Shown here one piece after another: positions 53,297 to 64,000 of a stretch of DNA of 64,000 bases; position 1 is the first letter of the stretch, and each line of letters opens with the position of its first letter. The notes under the pieces are model-generated. The model ran no database searches, was not told the origin of the DNA, and worked only from the letters and a program-made list of their open reading frames with translations. The DNA is from Tanypteryx hageni (taxonomy: Eukaryota; Arthropoda; Insecta; Odonata; Petaluridae), in assembly GCA_028673005.1 (NCBI GenBank), contig CM054120.1:56046057-56110056 (forward strand). Direction: 5' to 3'. Position numbers and translations under genes: made by a program.

Positions 53297-54124
53297 CAGA
53301 AAATCCACCAAAATTTTCAAATACACTCACTTTGGTATAATGGTTATCTTGTTACCTTGGTAATATACCTCGCGTTCCGCGAATTTTTCTGCGTCGCCTC
53401 GCGTCTCAAAGGTTACGTACAAACTACCTTTGAATTCTGGGTTGCCAGTGAATTCGTTCTTAACATATACTCTCCGCAATAGAAGATGACAATTAGCATT
53501 ATATGACTAAATTTTAATACACAAAAAAAATAAATTCCATTGCAAACTAAATTTCCACCATGAAAGTTATATTTTTCAATACTCAAGTCTACGTCAGTCA
53601 CAGAAATATAAGAAGCGTTACTTGAGGATGAATCACATTGAGTAGCATGCTATAATACGTTCTTTACAGATTTATTATTTAATTTTCGAAAAACTCGTCA
53701 AGTTAGAGGAATGTTCTCAACAGTTTATAAAAATACTTGGATAAAATTCAAAAAATAAAATTAACCGCGATGAATGTTTAACTTCTATTCAATAATTAGC
53801 AAATTACTCACGATCTTTTTGACCAAAAACCAAATAAAGTACAATTACCATGGATTACGATCGAAAAATCGACAAAATCTAGCAAATGGAATTCTTCAGA
53901 TATAATGAAAGTCATTAGTTTTATTTTTTTGTCTTCTTAACCATCTTAGTGATACCATCATTTCGGCGATCGTATGAAGATGTAGCGAATCCATAACGAT
54001 TTTCCAAATAATAATCGAATTTTTATACTTACTTCTTCATTGGATTTTTAAATATCTTATAATGAAAATACGACGTCGGGAGTTGGACGTAGGAATGCAG
54101 GAATAATTGAAGTTTTGTTTTCTT
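51607..54124 (-). pseudogene. La-like gene copy 18 (core)
   Basis: RRM1 exon 2 at 53331-53473, acceptor GG. xRRM exons at 52011-52196 and 51607-51807. The latter has E-to-V in the terminal helix (YVEVFQ) and the 2-nt deletion. Confidence 0.62.
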
Positions 54125-56256
54125 ATAGTCAAAATAAATACTATATCTAATTGAGCTTGTAAATTGACAAAATAACCCAAAAATATTGGAATTTGCTATT
54201 GTTCATTGAAGTAACGGGAGACAGTATTGACTTTAAACCAAATGTGCGGCGAGATTTATAAGTTTCTTTCAAGCAGATATTATATTACATGTTTATCTTT
54301 ATACTTATACATCGACAGTGTTTTCATTTAAAATGGTTCTAAAAAAGATGTAAATCGACACATAAACGGTCAGCATTGTTCTTAGTGGGTAAAGAAGGAA
54401 TACATGGGGATATGGATGAAATAAAAAAACTATTAAAAAGATACAAAATATGGTTGGGGTAACTGAGTTAACCCGCTTGGTAGAGGAAAGTTTAATGAGA
54501 TAATTTCCGTTTGACTCAGGTTAGGTTTGGTGAATATGATGTTAAATACCTATTGGAGGGCGAACATTACCTGCAGATGAGGTTGCTGCACATTGGGGAA
54601 ACAGACTGAAATTCTTCCACATATTCATCTCTCTCTCTCATACTCATTTTGGTGAACCAAGCGGCATGGCCGTTAATTTCGACGATGGCTACGCAAGCAT
54701 CTTCACCTGAGTTTGCCTCTGTTGCCAGACGCAATGTTCTCTTCGCACTTTTTGCAAAGCGTATCAACTGGAAATAGCAGTAAGTGGGCCGATATTAATT
54801 TGAATATCGTGGTAGTGCATATTTTCATATTAAAACTCGACCGTAAGGAATTATAATGAACACTGAAAATAATTATTTACACCATATTTATGAGAAATGT
54901 GAGATCACAATTTTGACAGAGGAAAAGTTAAGATAGTCAGTACAAAGACAAACGCATAAAAAAATTTTACCAAGTCAACATCTCCTATAAACCACACATG
55001 TCCAGTTCGATCTGAGTGATTATATTCCACGTAGAAAATGTTTAATCGGTTTAAACATTCCCTTCTTGCCGTTGTGTTCCACGTGATCTCTAAAGACCGC
55101 TTTATGGACACTTTCGTTGCCAATGTAGACACACATCGGATTTTCACCACATTGCCCTTTATAAAAAGTAATTTATATTACAATGAAAATATCTTTTAGA
55201 ATTTCATGAATTAAATTAATTCTAAAGTAATTTCTTGCTTTTTAACTAACATCATAGTTAATAAGACAATCTAAATACTAACATGAATATAATTACTGTT
55301 TATTCTACAAAATAGTATGCTGTTAGTCGAAAGGTAAATTTATATGGATTGTATTCGAAAAGTCACACTCTACTGGGTTTAGTAGGGGTGACATATTTTT
55401 CAGTCTTCTGTCTTGGCAAATATCAAGGCCGTTCTATAGTGGAGATGACTTTATAAATTCATCTGGTGTTAACATAAGCTTTAGAAACTGAAAATTCTAA
55501 TGTTTATTAATGCTATTTTATATTCTTAATGCTATTATGACGAAGTCCGTTGCAATGTAAATTGCTTAGTGATGAATGGATAGTAATTGTGAAATTCTGA
55601 CATGTTCTAGATTCATACTGGAAACGACTCCTCCTACGTCTCCTGTCTTCCGCTGCCTCCTTCATTTCCCAATCCTCGCATATTCCAAGATCTCTATTTT
55701 TCTACTTCTTCTTTTTCTTCCTTTGATCTTACCTTCTAGTGGACCTCTTCAGATAAATTCTCTTGTTAGTATGCTCTCTTTTCAATTAGATTTCGTTTGT
55801 TTCATGAACGGAAGATTATCCGGGCATAAATTAAATTGCCTGGATTACATTTTAGTCTCACTTACGTTCCCCTTGTTTTGCTGCTTGAGCCTTAACTCAG
55901 TTTATGAAGAGAACAGCTGCCTTCACCCAACTTGCATTCAAAATGTTATTCTATATCTAAGATTAATATGTTTAGCTGTATTTTCATAGATTATTCATAT
56001 CTTACTAACCTTTTGTCTCAAAAGAGTTGATAAGGCGTACAACAGCATCTCTTTGGTGTGAATGTACCGGTTTCACTTTTTTGTATCCCTCAGCGCCCCA
56101 CAATTTCTTCTAAAATGTTAAATAGTGATTATGGCAATAGATCAAAAGGCTTTGCTATTTAAAATTTCTGTCATTAACAGTGTAAGCTTCAATCAACGTT
56201 GTATTTCTTAAAAAAATAACAAATACGTTTTCTCCTTAAATTCTACTACAACATTA
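53297..56256. repeat. Unit 19 (2960 bp), core type
   Basis: Last core unit. It has GCAGTAAG and AAGAAGG like units 16-17, but lacks their AGG and AAATTTC variants. Private changes are CTACAAAATAG and CATCTGGTG. Confidence 0.97.
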
Positions 56257-57084
56257 CAGAAAATCCACCAAAATTTTCAAATACACTCACTTTGGTATAA
56301 TGGTTATCTTGTTACCTTGGTAATATACCTCGCGTTCCGCGAATTTTTCTGCGTCGCCTCGCGTCTCAAAGGTTACGTACAAACTACCTTTGAATTCTGG
56401 GTTGCCAGTGAATTCGTTCTTAACATATACTCTCCGCAATAGAAGATGACAATTAGCATTATATGACTAAATTTTAATACACAAAAAAAATAAATTCCAT
56501 TGCAAACTAAATTTCCACCATGAAAGTTATATTTTTCAATACTCAAGTCTACGTCAGTCACAGAAATATAAGAAGCGTTACTTGAGGATGAATCACATTG
56601 AGTAGCATGCTATAATACGTTCTTTACAGATTTATTGTTTAATTTTCGAAAAACTCGTCAAGTTAGAGGAATGTTCTCAACAGTTTATAAAAATACTTGG
56701 ATAAAATTCAAAAAATAAAATTAACCGCGATGAATGTTTAACTTCTATTCAATAATTAGCAAATTACTCAAGATCTTTTATGACCAAAAACCAAATAAAG
56801 TACAATTACCATGGATTACGATCGAAAAATCGACAAAATCTAGTAAATGGAATTTTTCAGATATAATGAAAGTCATTAGTTTTATTTTTTTTCTTCTTAA
56901 CCATCTTAGTGATACCATCATTTCGGCGATCGTATGAAGATGTAGCGAATCCATAACGATTTTCCAAATAATAATCGAATTTTTATACTTACTTCTTCAT
57001 TGGATTTTTAAATATCTTATAATGAAAATACGACGTCGGGAGTTGGACGTAGGAATGCAGGAATAATTGAAGTTTTGTTTTCTT
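54567..57084 (-). pseudogene. La-like gene copy 19 (core border)
   Basis: RRM1 exon 2 at 56291-56433 lies in the transition unit 20, acceptor GG. xRRM exons at 54971-55156 and 54567-54767 (2-nt deletion). Confidence 0.62.
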
Positions 57085-59215
57085 ATAGTCAAAATAAATA
57101 CTATATCTAATTGAGCTTGTAAATTGACAAAATAACCCAAAAATATTGGAATTTGTTATTGTTCATTGAAGTAACGGGAGACAGTATTGACTTTAAACCA
57201 AATGTGCGGCGAGATTTATAAGTTTCTTTCAAGCAGATATTATATTACATGTTTATCTTTATACTTCTACATCGACAGTGTTTTCATTTAAAATGGTTCT
57301 AAAAAAGATGTAAATCGACACATAAACGGTCAGCATTGTTCTTAGTGGGTAAAGAAGGAATACATGGGGATATTGATGAAATAATAAACTATTAAAAAGA
57401 TACAAAATATGGTTGGGGTAACTGAGTTAACCCGCTTGGTAGAGGAAAGTTTAATGAGATAATTTCCGTTTGACTCAGGTTAGGTTTGGTGAATATGATG
57501 TTAAATACCTATTGGAGGGCGAACATTACCTGCAGATGAGGTTGCTGCACATTGGGGAAACAGACTGAAATTCTTCCACATATTCATCTCTTTCTCTCAT
57601 ACTCATTTTGGTGAACCAAGCGGCATGGCCGTTAATTTCGACGATGGCTACGCAAGCATCTTCACCTGAGTTTGCCTCTGTTGCCAGACGCAATGTTCTC
57701 TTCGCACTTTTTGTAAAGCGTATCAACTGGAAATAGCAGTAAGTGGGCAATAATTAATTTGAATATCGTGGTAGTGCATATTTTCATATTAAAACTCGAC
57801 CGTAAGGAATTATAATGAACACTGAAAATAATTATTTACACCATATTTATGAGAAATGTGAGATCACAATTTTGACAGAGGAAAAGTTAAGATAGTCAGT
57901 ACAAAGACAAACGCATAAAAAAATTTTACCAAGTCAACATCTCCTATAAACCACACATGTCCAGTTCGATCTGAGTGATTATATTCCACGTAGAAAATGT
58001 TTAATCGGTTTAAACATTCCCTTCTTGCCGTTGTGTTCCACGTGATCTCTAAAGACCGCTTTATGGACACTTTCGTTGCCAATGTAGACACACATCGGAT
58101 TTTCACCACATTGCCCTTTATAAAAAGTAATTTATATTACAATGAAAATATCTTTTAGAATTTCATGAATTAAATTAATTCTAAAGTAATTTCTTGCTTT
58201 TTAAATAACATCATAGTTAATAAGACAATCTAAATACTAACATGAATATAATTACTGTTTATTCTACACAATAGTATGCTGTTAGTCGAAAGGTAAATTT
58301 ATATGGATTGTATTCGAAAAGTCACACTCTACTGGGTTTAGTAGGGGTGACATATATTTCAGTCTTCTGTCTTGGCAAATATCAAGGCCGTTCTATAGTG
58401 GAGATGACTTTATAAATTCATCTAGTGTTAACATAAGCTTTAGAAACTGATAATTCTAATGTTTATTAATGCTATTTTATATTCTTAATGCTATTATGAC
58501 GAAGTCCGTTGCATTGTAAATTGCTTAGTGATGAATGGATAGTAATTGTGAAATTCTGACATGTTCTAGATTCATACTGGAAACGACTCCTCCTACGTCT
58601 CCTGTCTTCCGCTGCCTCCTTCACTTCCCAATCCTCGCATATTCCAAGATCTCTATTTTTCTACTTCTTCTTTTTCTTCATTTGATCTTACCTTCTAGTG
58701 GACCTCTTCAGATAAATTCTCTTGTTAGTATGCTCTCTTTTCAATTAGATTTCGTTTGTTTCATGAACGGAAGATTATCCGGGCATAAATTAAATTGCCT
58801 GGATTACATTTTAGTCTCACTTACGTTCCCCTTGTTTTGCTGCTTGAGCCTTAAGTCAGTTTTTAAAGAGAACAGCTGCCTTCGCCCAACTTGCATTCAA
58901 AATGTTATTCTGTATCTAAGATTAATATATTTAACTATATTTTGATAGATTATTCATATCTTACTAATCTTTTTTCTCAGAAGAGTTGCTAAGGCATACA
59001 ACAGCATCTCTTTGGTGGGAACGTACCGGTTTCTGGTATTTGTATCCTTCAGCGCCCCACAAATTCTTCTAAAACGTTAAATAGTGATTATGGCAATAGA
59101 TCAAAAGGCTTGGCTATTTAAAATTTCTGTCATTAGCAGTGTAACCTTCAATCATCATTGTATATCTTAAAAAAATAACAAATACGTTTTCTCCTTAAAT
59201 TCTACTACAACATTA
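56257..59215. repeat. Unit 20 (2959 bp), transition unit
   Basis: The head is class B without the core deletion. The right end is the diverged type of unit 21 (GGTGGGAACGTACCGG, TTTGTATCCTTC). It marks the right border of the core. Confidence 0.97.
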
Positions 59216-60043
59216 CAGGAAATCCACCAAAATTTTCAAATACACTCACTTTGGTATAATGGTTATCTTGTTACCTTGGTAATATACCTCGCGTTCCGCG
59301 AATTTTTCTGCGTCGCCTCGCGTCTAAAAGGTTACGTACAAAGTACCTTTGAATTCTGGGTTGCCAGTGAATTCGTTCTTAACATTTACTCTCTGCAATA
59401 GAAGATGACAATTAGCATTATATGCCTGAATTTTAATACACAGAAAAAATAAATTCAATTGCAAACTAAATTTCCACCATGAAAGTAATATTTTTCAATA
59501 CTCAAGTCTACGTCAGTCACAGAAATATAAGAAGCGTTAGTTGAAGATGCAGCACATTGAGTAGCATGCTATAATACGTTCTTTACACATTTATTATTTA
59601 ATTTTCGAAAAACTCGTCAAGTTTGAGGAATGTTCTCAACAGTTTATAAAAATACTTGGATAAAATTCAATAAATTAAATTAAACGCGATGAATGTTTAA
59701 CTTCTATTCAATAATTAGCAAATTACTCAAGATCTTTTATGACCAAAAACCAAATAATGTACATTTACCATGAATTACGATCGAAAAATCGACAAAATCT
59801 AGTAAGTGGAATTTTTCAGATATAATGCAAGTCATTAGTTTTATTTTTTTGTCTTCTTAACCATCTTAGTGATACCATTATTTCGGCGATCGTATGTAGA
59901 TGTAACGAATCCATAACGATTTCTCCAAATAATAATCGAATTATTACACTTACTTCTTCATTGGATTTTTAAATATCTTATAATGAAATACGAAGTCGGG
60001 AGTTGGACGTAGGAATGCAGGAATAATTGAAGTTTTGTTTTCT
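57526..60043 (-). pseudogene. La-like gene copy 20 (diverged)
   Basis: RRM1 exon 2 at 59250-59392 has the TTGCAG acceptor but a stop codon at 59326-59324. Exon X (58969-59068) is open but has lost its donor. xRRM exons at 57930-58115 and 57526-57726, with A-to-T (RFTKSA) and the 2-nt deletion. Confidence 0.62.
58969..59068 (-). pseudogene. Exon X, open version in unit 20
   Basis: Here the RRM1-compatible frame has no stop: T-N-T-R-N-R-Y-V-P-T-K-E-M-L-L-Y-A-L-A-T reads through the place where units 1-19 have TGA. The donor, however, has changed from GTTAG to ATTAG, so normal splicing out of this exon should fail, and the frame ends at TGA about 4 codons later. The same state is repeated in unit 21 at about 61929-62028. 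Confidence 0.4.
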
Positions 60044-62175
60044 TATAGTCAAAATAAATACTATATCTAATTGAGCTCGTACATTGACAAAATAACCCAA
60101 AAATATTGGAATTTGTTATTGTTCATTGAGGTAACGGGAGACAGTATTGACTTTAAACCAAATGTGCGGCGAGATTTATAAGTTTCTTTCAAGCAGATAT
60201 TATATTACATGTTTATCTTTATACTTCTACATCGACAGTGTTTTCATTTAAAATGGTTCTAAAAAAGATGTAAATCGACACATAAACGGTCAGCATTGTT
60301 CTTAGTGGGTAAAGAAGGAATACATGGGGATATGGATGAAATAAAAAACTATTAAAAAGATACAAAATATGGTTGGGGTAACTGAGTTAACCCGCTTGGT
60401 AGAGGAAAGTTTAATGAGATAATTTCCGTTTGACTCAGGTTAGGTTTGGTGAATATGATGTTAAATACCTATTGGAGGGCGAACATTACCTGCAGATGAG
60501 GTTGCTGCACATTGGGGAAACAGACTGAAATTCTTCCACATATTCATCTCTTTCTCTCATACTCATTTTGGTGAACCAAGCGGCATGGCCGTTAATTTCG
60601 ACGATGGCTACGCAAGCATCTTCACCTGAGTTTGCCTCTGTTGCCAGACGCAATGTTCTCTTCGCACTTTTTGTAAAGCGTATCAACTGGAAATAGCAGT
60701 AAGTGGGCAATACATAATTTGAATATCGTGGTAGTGCATATTTTCATATTAAAACTCGACCGTAAGGAATTATAATGAACACTGAAAATAATTATTTACA
60801 CCATATTTATGAGAAATGTGAGATCACAATTTTGACAGAGGAAAAGTTAAGATAGTCAGTACAAAGACAAACGCATAAAAAAATTTTACCAAGTCAACAT
60901 CTCCTATAAACCACACATGTCCAGTTCGATCTGAGTGATTATATTCCACGTAGAAAATGTTTAATCGGTTTAAACATTCCCTTCTTGCCGTTGTGTTCCA
61001 CGTGATCTCTAAAGACCGCTTTATGGACACTTTCGTTGCCAATGTAGACACACATCGGATTTTCACCACATTGCCCTTTATAAAAAGTAATTTATATTAC
61101 AATGAAAATATCTTTTAGAATTTCATGAATTAAATTAATTCTAAAGTAATTTCTTGCTTTTTAAATAACATCATAGTTAATAAGACAATCTAAATACTAA
61201 CATGAATATAATTACTGTTTATTCTACACAATAGTATGCTGTTAGTCGAAAGGTAAATTTATATGGATTGTATTCGAAAAGTCACACTCTACTGGGTTTA
61301 GTAGGGGTGACATATATTTCAGTCTTCTGTCTTGGCAAATATCAAGGCCGTTCTATAGTGGAGATGACTTTATAAATTCATCTAGTGTTAACATAAGCTT
61401 TAGAAACTGATAATTCTAATGTTTATTAATGCTATTTTATATTCTTAATGCTATTATGACGAAGTCCGTTGCATTGTAAATTGCTTAGTGATGAATGGAT
61501 AGTAATTGTGAAATTCTGACATGTTCTAGATTCATACTGGAAACGACTCCTCCTACGTCTCCTGTCTTCCGCTGCCTCCTTCACTTCCCAATCCTCGCAT
61601 ATTCCAAGATCTCTATTTTTCTACTTCTTCTTTTTCTTCATTTGATCTTACCTTCTAGTGGACCTCTTCAGATAAATTCTCTTGTTAATATGCTCTCTTT
61701 TCAATTAGATTTCGTTTGTTTCATGAACGGAAGATTATCCGGGCATAAATTAAATTGCCTGGATTACATTTTAGTCTCACTTACGTTCCCCTTGTTTTGC
61801 TGCTTGAGCCTTAAGTCAGTTTTTAAAGAGAACAGCTGCCTTCGCCCAACTTGCATTCAAAATGTTATTCTGTATCTAAGATTAATATATTTAACTATAT
61901 TTTGATAGATTATTCATATCTTACTAATCTTTTTTCTCAGAAGAGTTGCTAAGGCATACAACAGCATCTCTTTGGTGGGAACGTACCGGTTTCTGGTATT
62001 TGTATCCTTCAGCGCCCCACAAATTCTTCTAAAACGTTAAATAGTGATTATGGCAATAGATCAAAAGGCTTGGCTATTTAAAATTTCTGTCATTAGCAGT
62101 GTAACCTTCAATCATCATTGTATATCTTAAAAAAATAACAAATACGTTTTCTCCTTAAATTCTACTACAACATTA
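59216..62175. repeat. Unit 21 (2960 bp), diverged class C
   Basis: Class C stop in RRM1 but with TTGCAG at the acceptor, the probable ancestral form. A 1-nt deletion plus substitution (TGAAATACGAAGTC) lies in the La-motif candidate region. The xRRM-B exon has A-to-T. Confidence 0.97.
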
Positions 62176-63003
62176 CAGGAAATCCACCAAAATTTTCAAA
62201 TACACTCACTTTGGTATAATGGTTATCTTGTTACCTTGGTAATATACCTCGCGTTCCGCGAATTTTTCTGCGTCGCCTCGCGTCTAAAAGGTTACGTACA
62301 AAGTACCTTTGAATTCTGGGTTGCCAGTGAATTCGTTCTTAACATTTACTCTCTGCAATAGAAGATGACAATTAGCATTATATGCCTGAATTTTAATACA
62401 CAGAAAAAATAAATTCAATTGCAAACTAAATTTCCACCATGAAAGTAATATTTTTCAATACTCAAGTCTACGTCAGTCACAGAAATATAAGAAGCGTTAT
62501 TTGAAGATGCAGCACATTGAGTAGCATGCTATAATACGTTCTTTACACATTTATTATTTAATTTTCGAAAAACTCGTCAAGTTTGAGGAATGTTCTCAAC
62601 AGTTTATAAAAATACTTGGATAAAATTCAATAAATTAAATTAAACGCGATGAATGTTTAACTTCTATTCAATAATTAGCAAATTACTCAAGATCTTTTAT
62701 GACCAAAAACCAAATAATGTACATTTACCATGAATTACGATCGAAAAATCGACAAAATCTAGTAAGTGGAATTTTTCAGATATAATGCAAGTCATTAGTT
62801 TTATTTTTTTGTCTTCTTAACCATCTTAGTGATACCATTATTTCGGCGATCGTATGTAGATGTAACGAATCCATAACGATTTCTCCAAATAATAATCGAA
62901 TTATTACACTTACTTCTTCATTGGATTTTTAAATATCTTATAATGAAATACGAAGTCGGGAGTTGGACGTAGGAATGCAGGAATAATTGAAGTTTTGTTT
63001 TCT
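60486..63003 (-). pseudogene. La-like gene copy 21 (diverged)
   Basis: RRM1 exon 2 at 62210-62352 has the TTGCAG acceptor and a stop codon at 62286-62284. Exon X is as in copy 20. xRRM exons at 60890-61075 and 60486-60686, with RFTKSA and the 2-nt deletion. Confidence 0.62.
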
Positions 63004-64000
63004 TATAGTCAAAATAAATACTATATCTAATTGAGCTCGTACATTGACAAAATAACCCAAAAATATTGGAATTTGTTATTGTTCATTGAGGTAACGGGAG
63101 ACAGTATTGACTTTAAACCAAATGTGCGGCGAGTTTTATAAGTTTCTTTCAAGCAGATATTATATTACATGTTTATCTTTATATTTATACATCGACAGTG
63201 TTTTCATTTAAAATGGTTCTAAAAAAGATGTAAATCGACACATAAACGGTCAGCATTGTTCTTAGTGGGTAAAGAAGGAATACATGGGGATACGGATGAA
63301 ATAAAAAAAAAATATTAAAAAGATACAAAATATGGTTGTGGTAACTGAGTTAACCCGCTTGGTAGAGGAAAGTTTAATGAGATAATTTCCGTTTGACTCA
63401 GGTTAGGTTTGGTGAATATGATGTTAAATACCTATTGGAGGGCGAACATTACCTGCAGATGAGGTTGCTGCACATTGGGGAAACATAGACTGAAATTCTT
63501 CCACATATTCATCTCTTTCTCTCATACTCATTTTGGTGAACCAAGCGGCATGGCCGTTAATTTCGACGATGGCTACGCAAGCATCTTCACCTGAGTTTGC
63601 CTCTGTTGCCAGACGCAATGTTCTCTTCGCACTTTTTGTAAAGCGTATCAACTGGAAATAGCAGTAAGTGGGCAATAATTAATTTGAATATCGTGGTAGT
63701 GCATATTTTCATATTAAAACTCGACCGTAAGGAATTATAATGAACACTGAAAATAATTATTTACACCATATTTATGAGAAATGTGAGATCACAATTTTGA
63801 CAGAGGAAAAGTTAAGATAGTCAGTACAAAGACAAACGCATAAAAAAATTTTACCAAGTCAACATCTCCTATAAACCACACATGTCCAGTTCGATCTGAG
63901 TGATTATATTCCACGTAGAAAATGTTTAATCGGTTTAAACATTCCCTTCTTGCCGTTGTGTTCCACGTGATCTCTAAAGACCGCTTTATGGACACTTTCG
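62176..64000. repeat. Unit 22 (partial, 1825 bp), diverged class C
   Basis: Cut by the window end. The head matches unit 21. The xRRM-B tail is the full-length form, seen elsewhere only in units 3 and 10. Confidence 0.97.
63424..64000 (-). pseudogene. La-like gene copy 22, 3' part only
   Basis: The xRRM end of a copy whose front lies right of the window. xRRM-B at 63424-63651 has the full-length tail together with the RFTKSA change. xRRM-A runs from 63855 and is cut by the window end. Confidence 0.6.

Larger units (their letters stand above)
1..64000. repeat. Tandem array of a 2.96-kb unit, 21 full copies plus one partial
   Basis: The same sequence recurs with a period of 2958-2965 bp across the whole window. 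Counting from the anchor CAGGAAATCC or CAGAAAATCC, units start at 1, 2963, 5921, 8886, 11847, 14810, 17769, 20733, 23694, 26652, 29616, 32577, 35538, 38498, 41458, 44418, 47378, 50337, 53297, 56257, 59216 and 62176. All copies are in the same orientation and differ by scattered SNPs and indels of 1-5 nt. No copy is inverted or interrupted by another element, and neither array edge is visible. Because the unit includes introns, it was copied as DNA, not through mRNA. The anchor is arbitrary: the gene inside is circularly permuted relative to it. Confidence 0.99.

Noticed and set aside
1..64000. CRISPR array or bacterial repeat locus
   Set aside because: The repeat unit is about 3 kb with introns, with no short direct repeats separated by unique spacers.
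1..64000. Transposon or retroelement amplification
   Set aside because: No terminal inverted repeats, LTRs, target-site duplications, transposase or reverse transcriptase frames. Copies are strictly head to tail.
1..64000. Assembly artefact duplicating one sequence
   Set aside because: Most units have distinctive SNP and indel combinations, so they are real separate copies. Only the number of identical core units (13-15) could be affected.
1..64000. rRNA, 5S, snRNA or histone gene cluster, the usual 3-kb-scale tandem arrays
   Set aside because: No recognisable rRNA, 5S, U-snRNA or histone sequence on either strand.

Overview
The window is a single head-to-tail tandem array from a eukaryotic, AT-rich and probably insect nuclear genome. 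A unit of about 2.96 kb is repeated 21 full times plus one partial copy, from end to end with no unique flanking DNA. There are no bacterial-type operons, ribosome binding sites or long single-exon genes. What looks coding lies in short open blocks on the minus strand, flanked by GT/AG splice signals.

Each unit carries most of an intron-containing gene that resembles the La protein (La autoantigen/SSB; the related LARP7 is less likely). Reading the minus strand 5' to 3', I infer: a weak La-motif remnant; an RNA recognition motif (RRM1) split over two exons with a 74-nt intron; an exon I do not recognise (exon X); a purine-rich Lys/Glu/Arg linker region; and a C-terminal xRRM-like domain split over two exons. 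About 0.43 kb of spacer precedes the next copy. The period of the repeat is not the same as the gene: each gene copy starts in one unit and ends in the unit to its left. The window holds 21 whole gene copies and two partial ones.

No copy looks intact. In 17 units (1-4, 6, 8, 9, 11-20) the acceptor of the main RRM1 exon is changed from AG to GG. In the other five (5, 7, 10, 21, 22) the acceptor is intact but the exon has an in-frame stop. Exon X has a stop in units 1-19 and is open only in units 20-21, where its donor is lost. The two xRRM exons, in contrast, have no internal stop in any copy.

Regional layout: units 1-3 (1-8885) carry RRM1 class A. Units 4-12 (8886-35537) are a mosaic of classes B and C, with a two-unit block (2-3) echoed at 9-10. 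Units 13-19 (35538-56256) are almost identical, a recently homogenised or amplified core. Units 20-22 (56257-64000) are the most diverged and retain some ancestral-looking states. This pattern fits unequal crossing-over and gene conversion. Species, chromosome and any function of the array cannot be told from this sequence.
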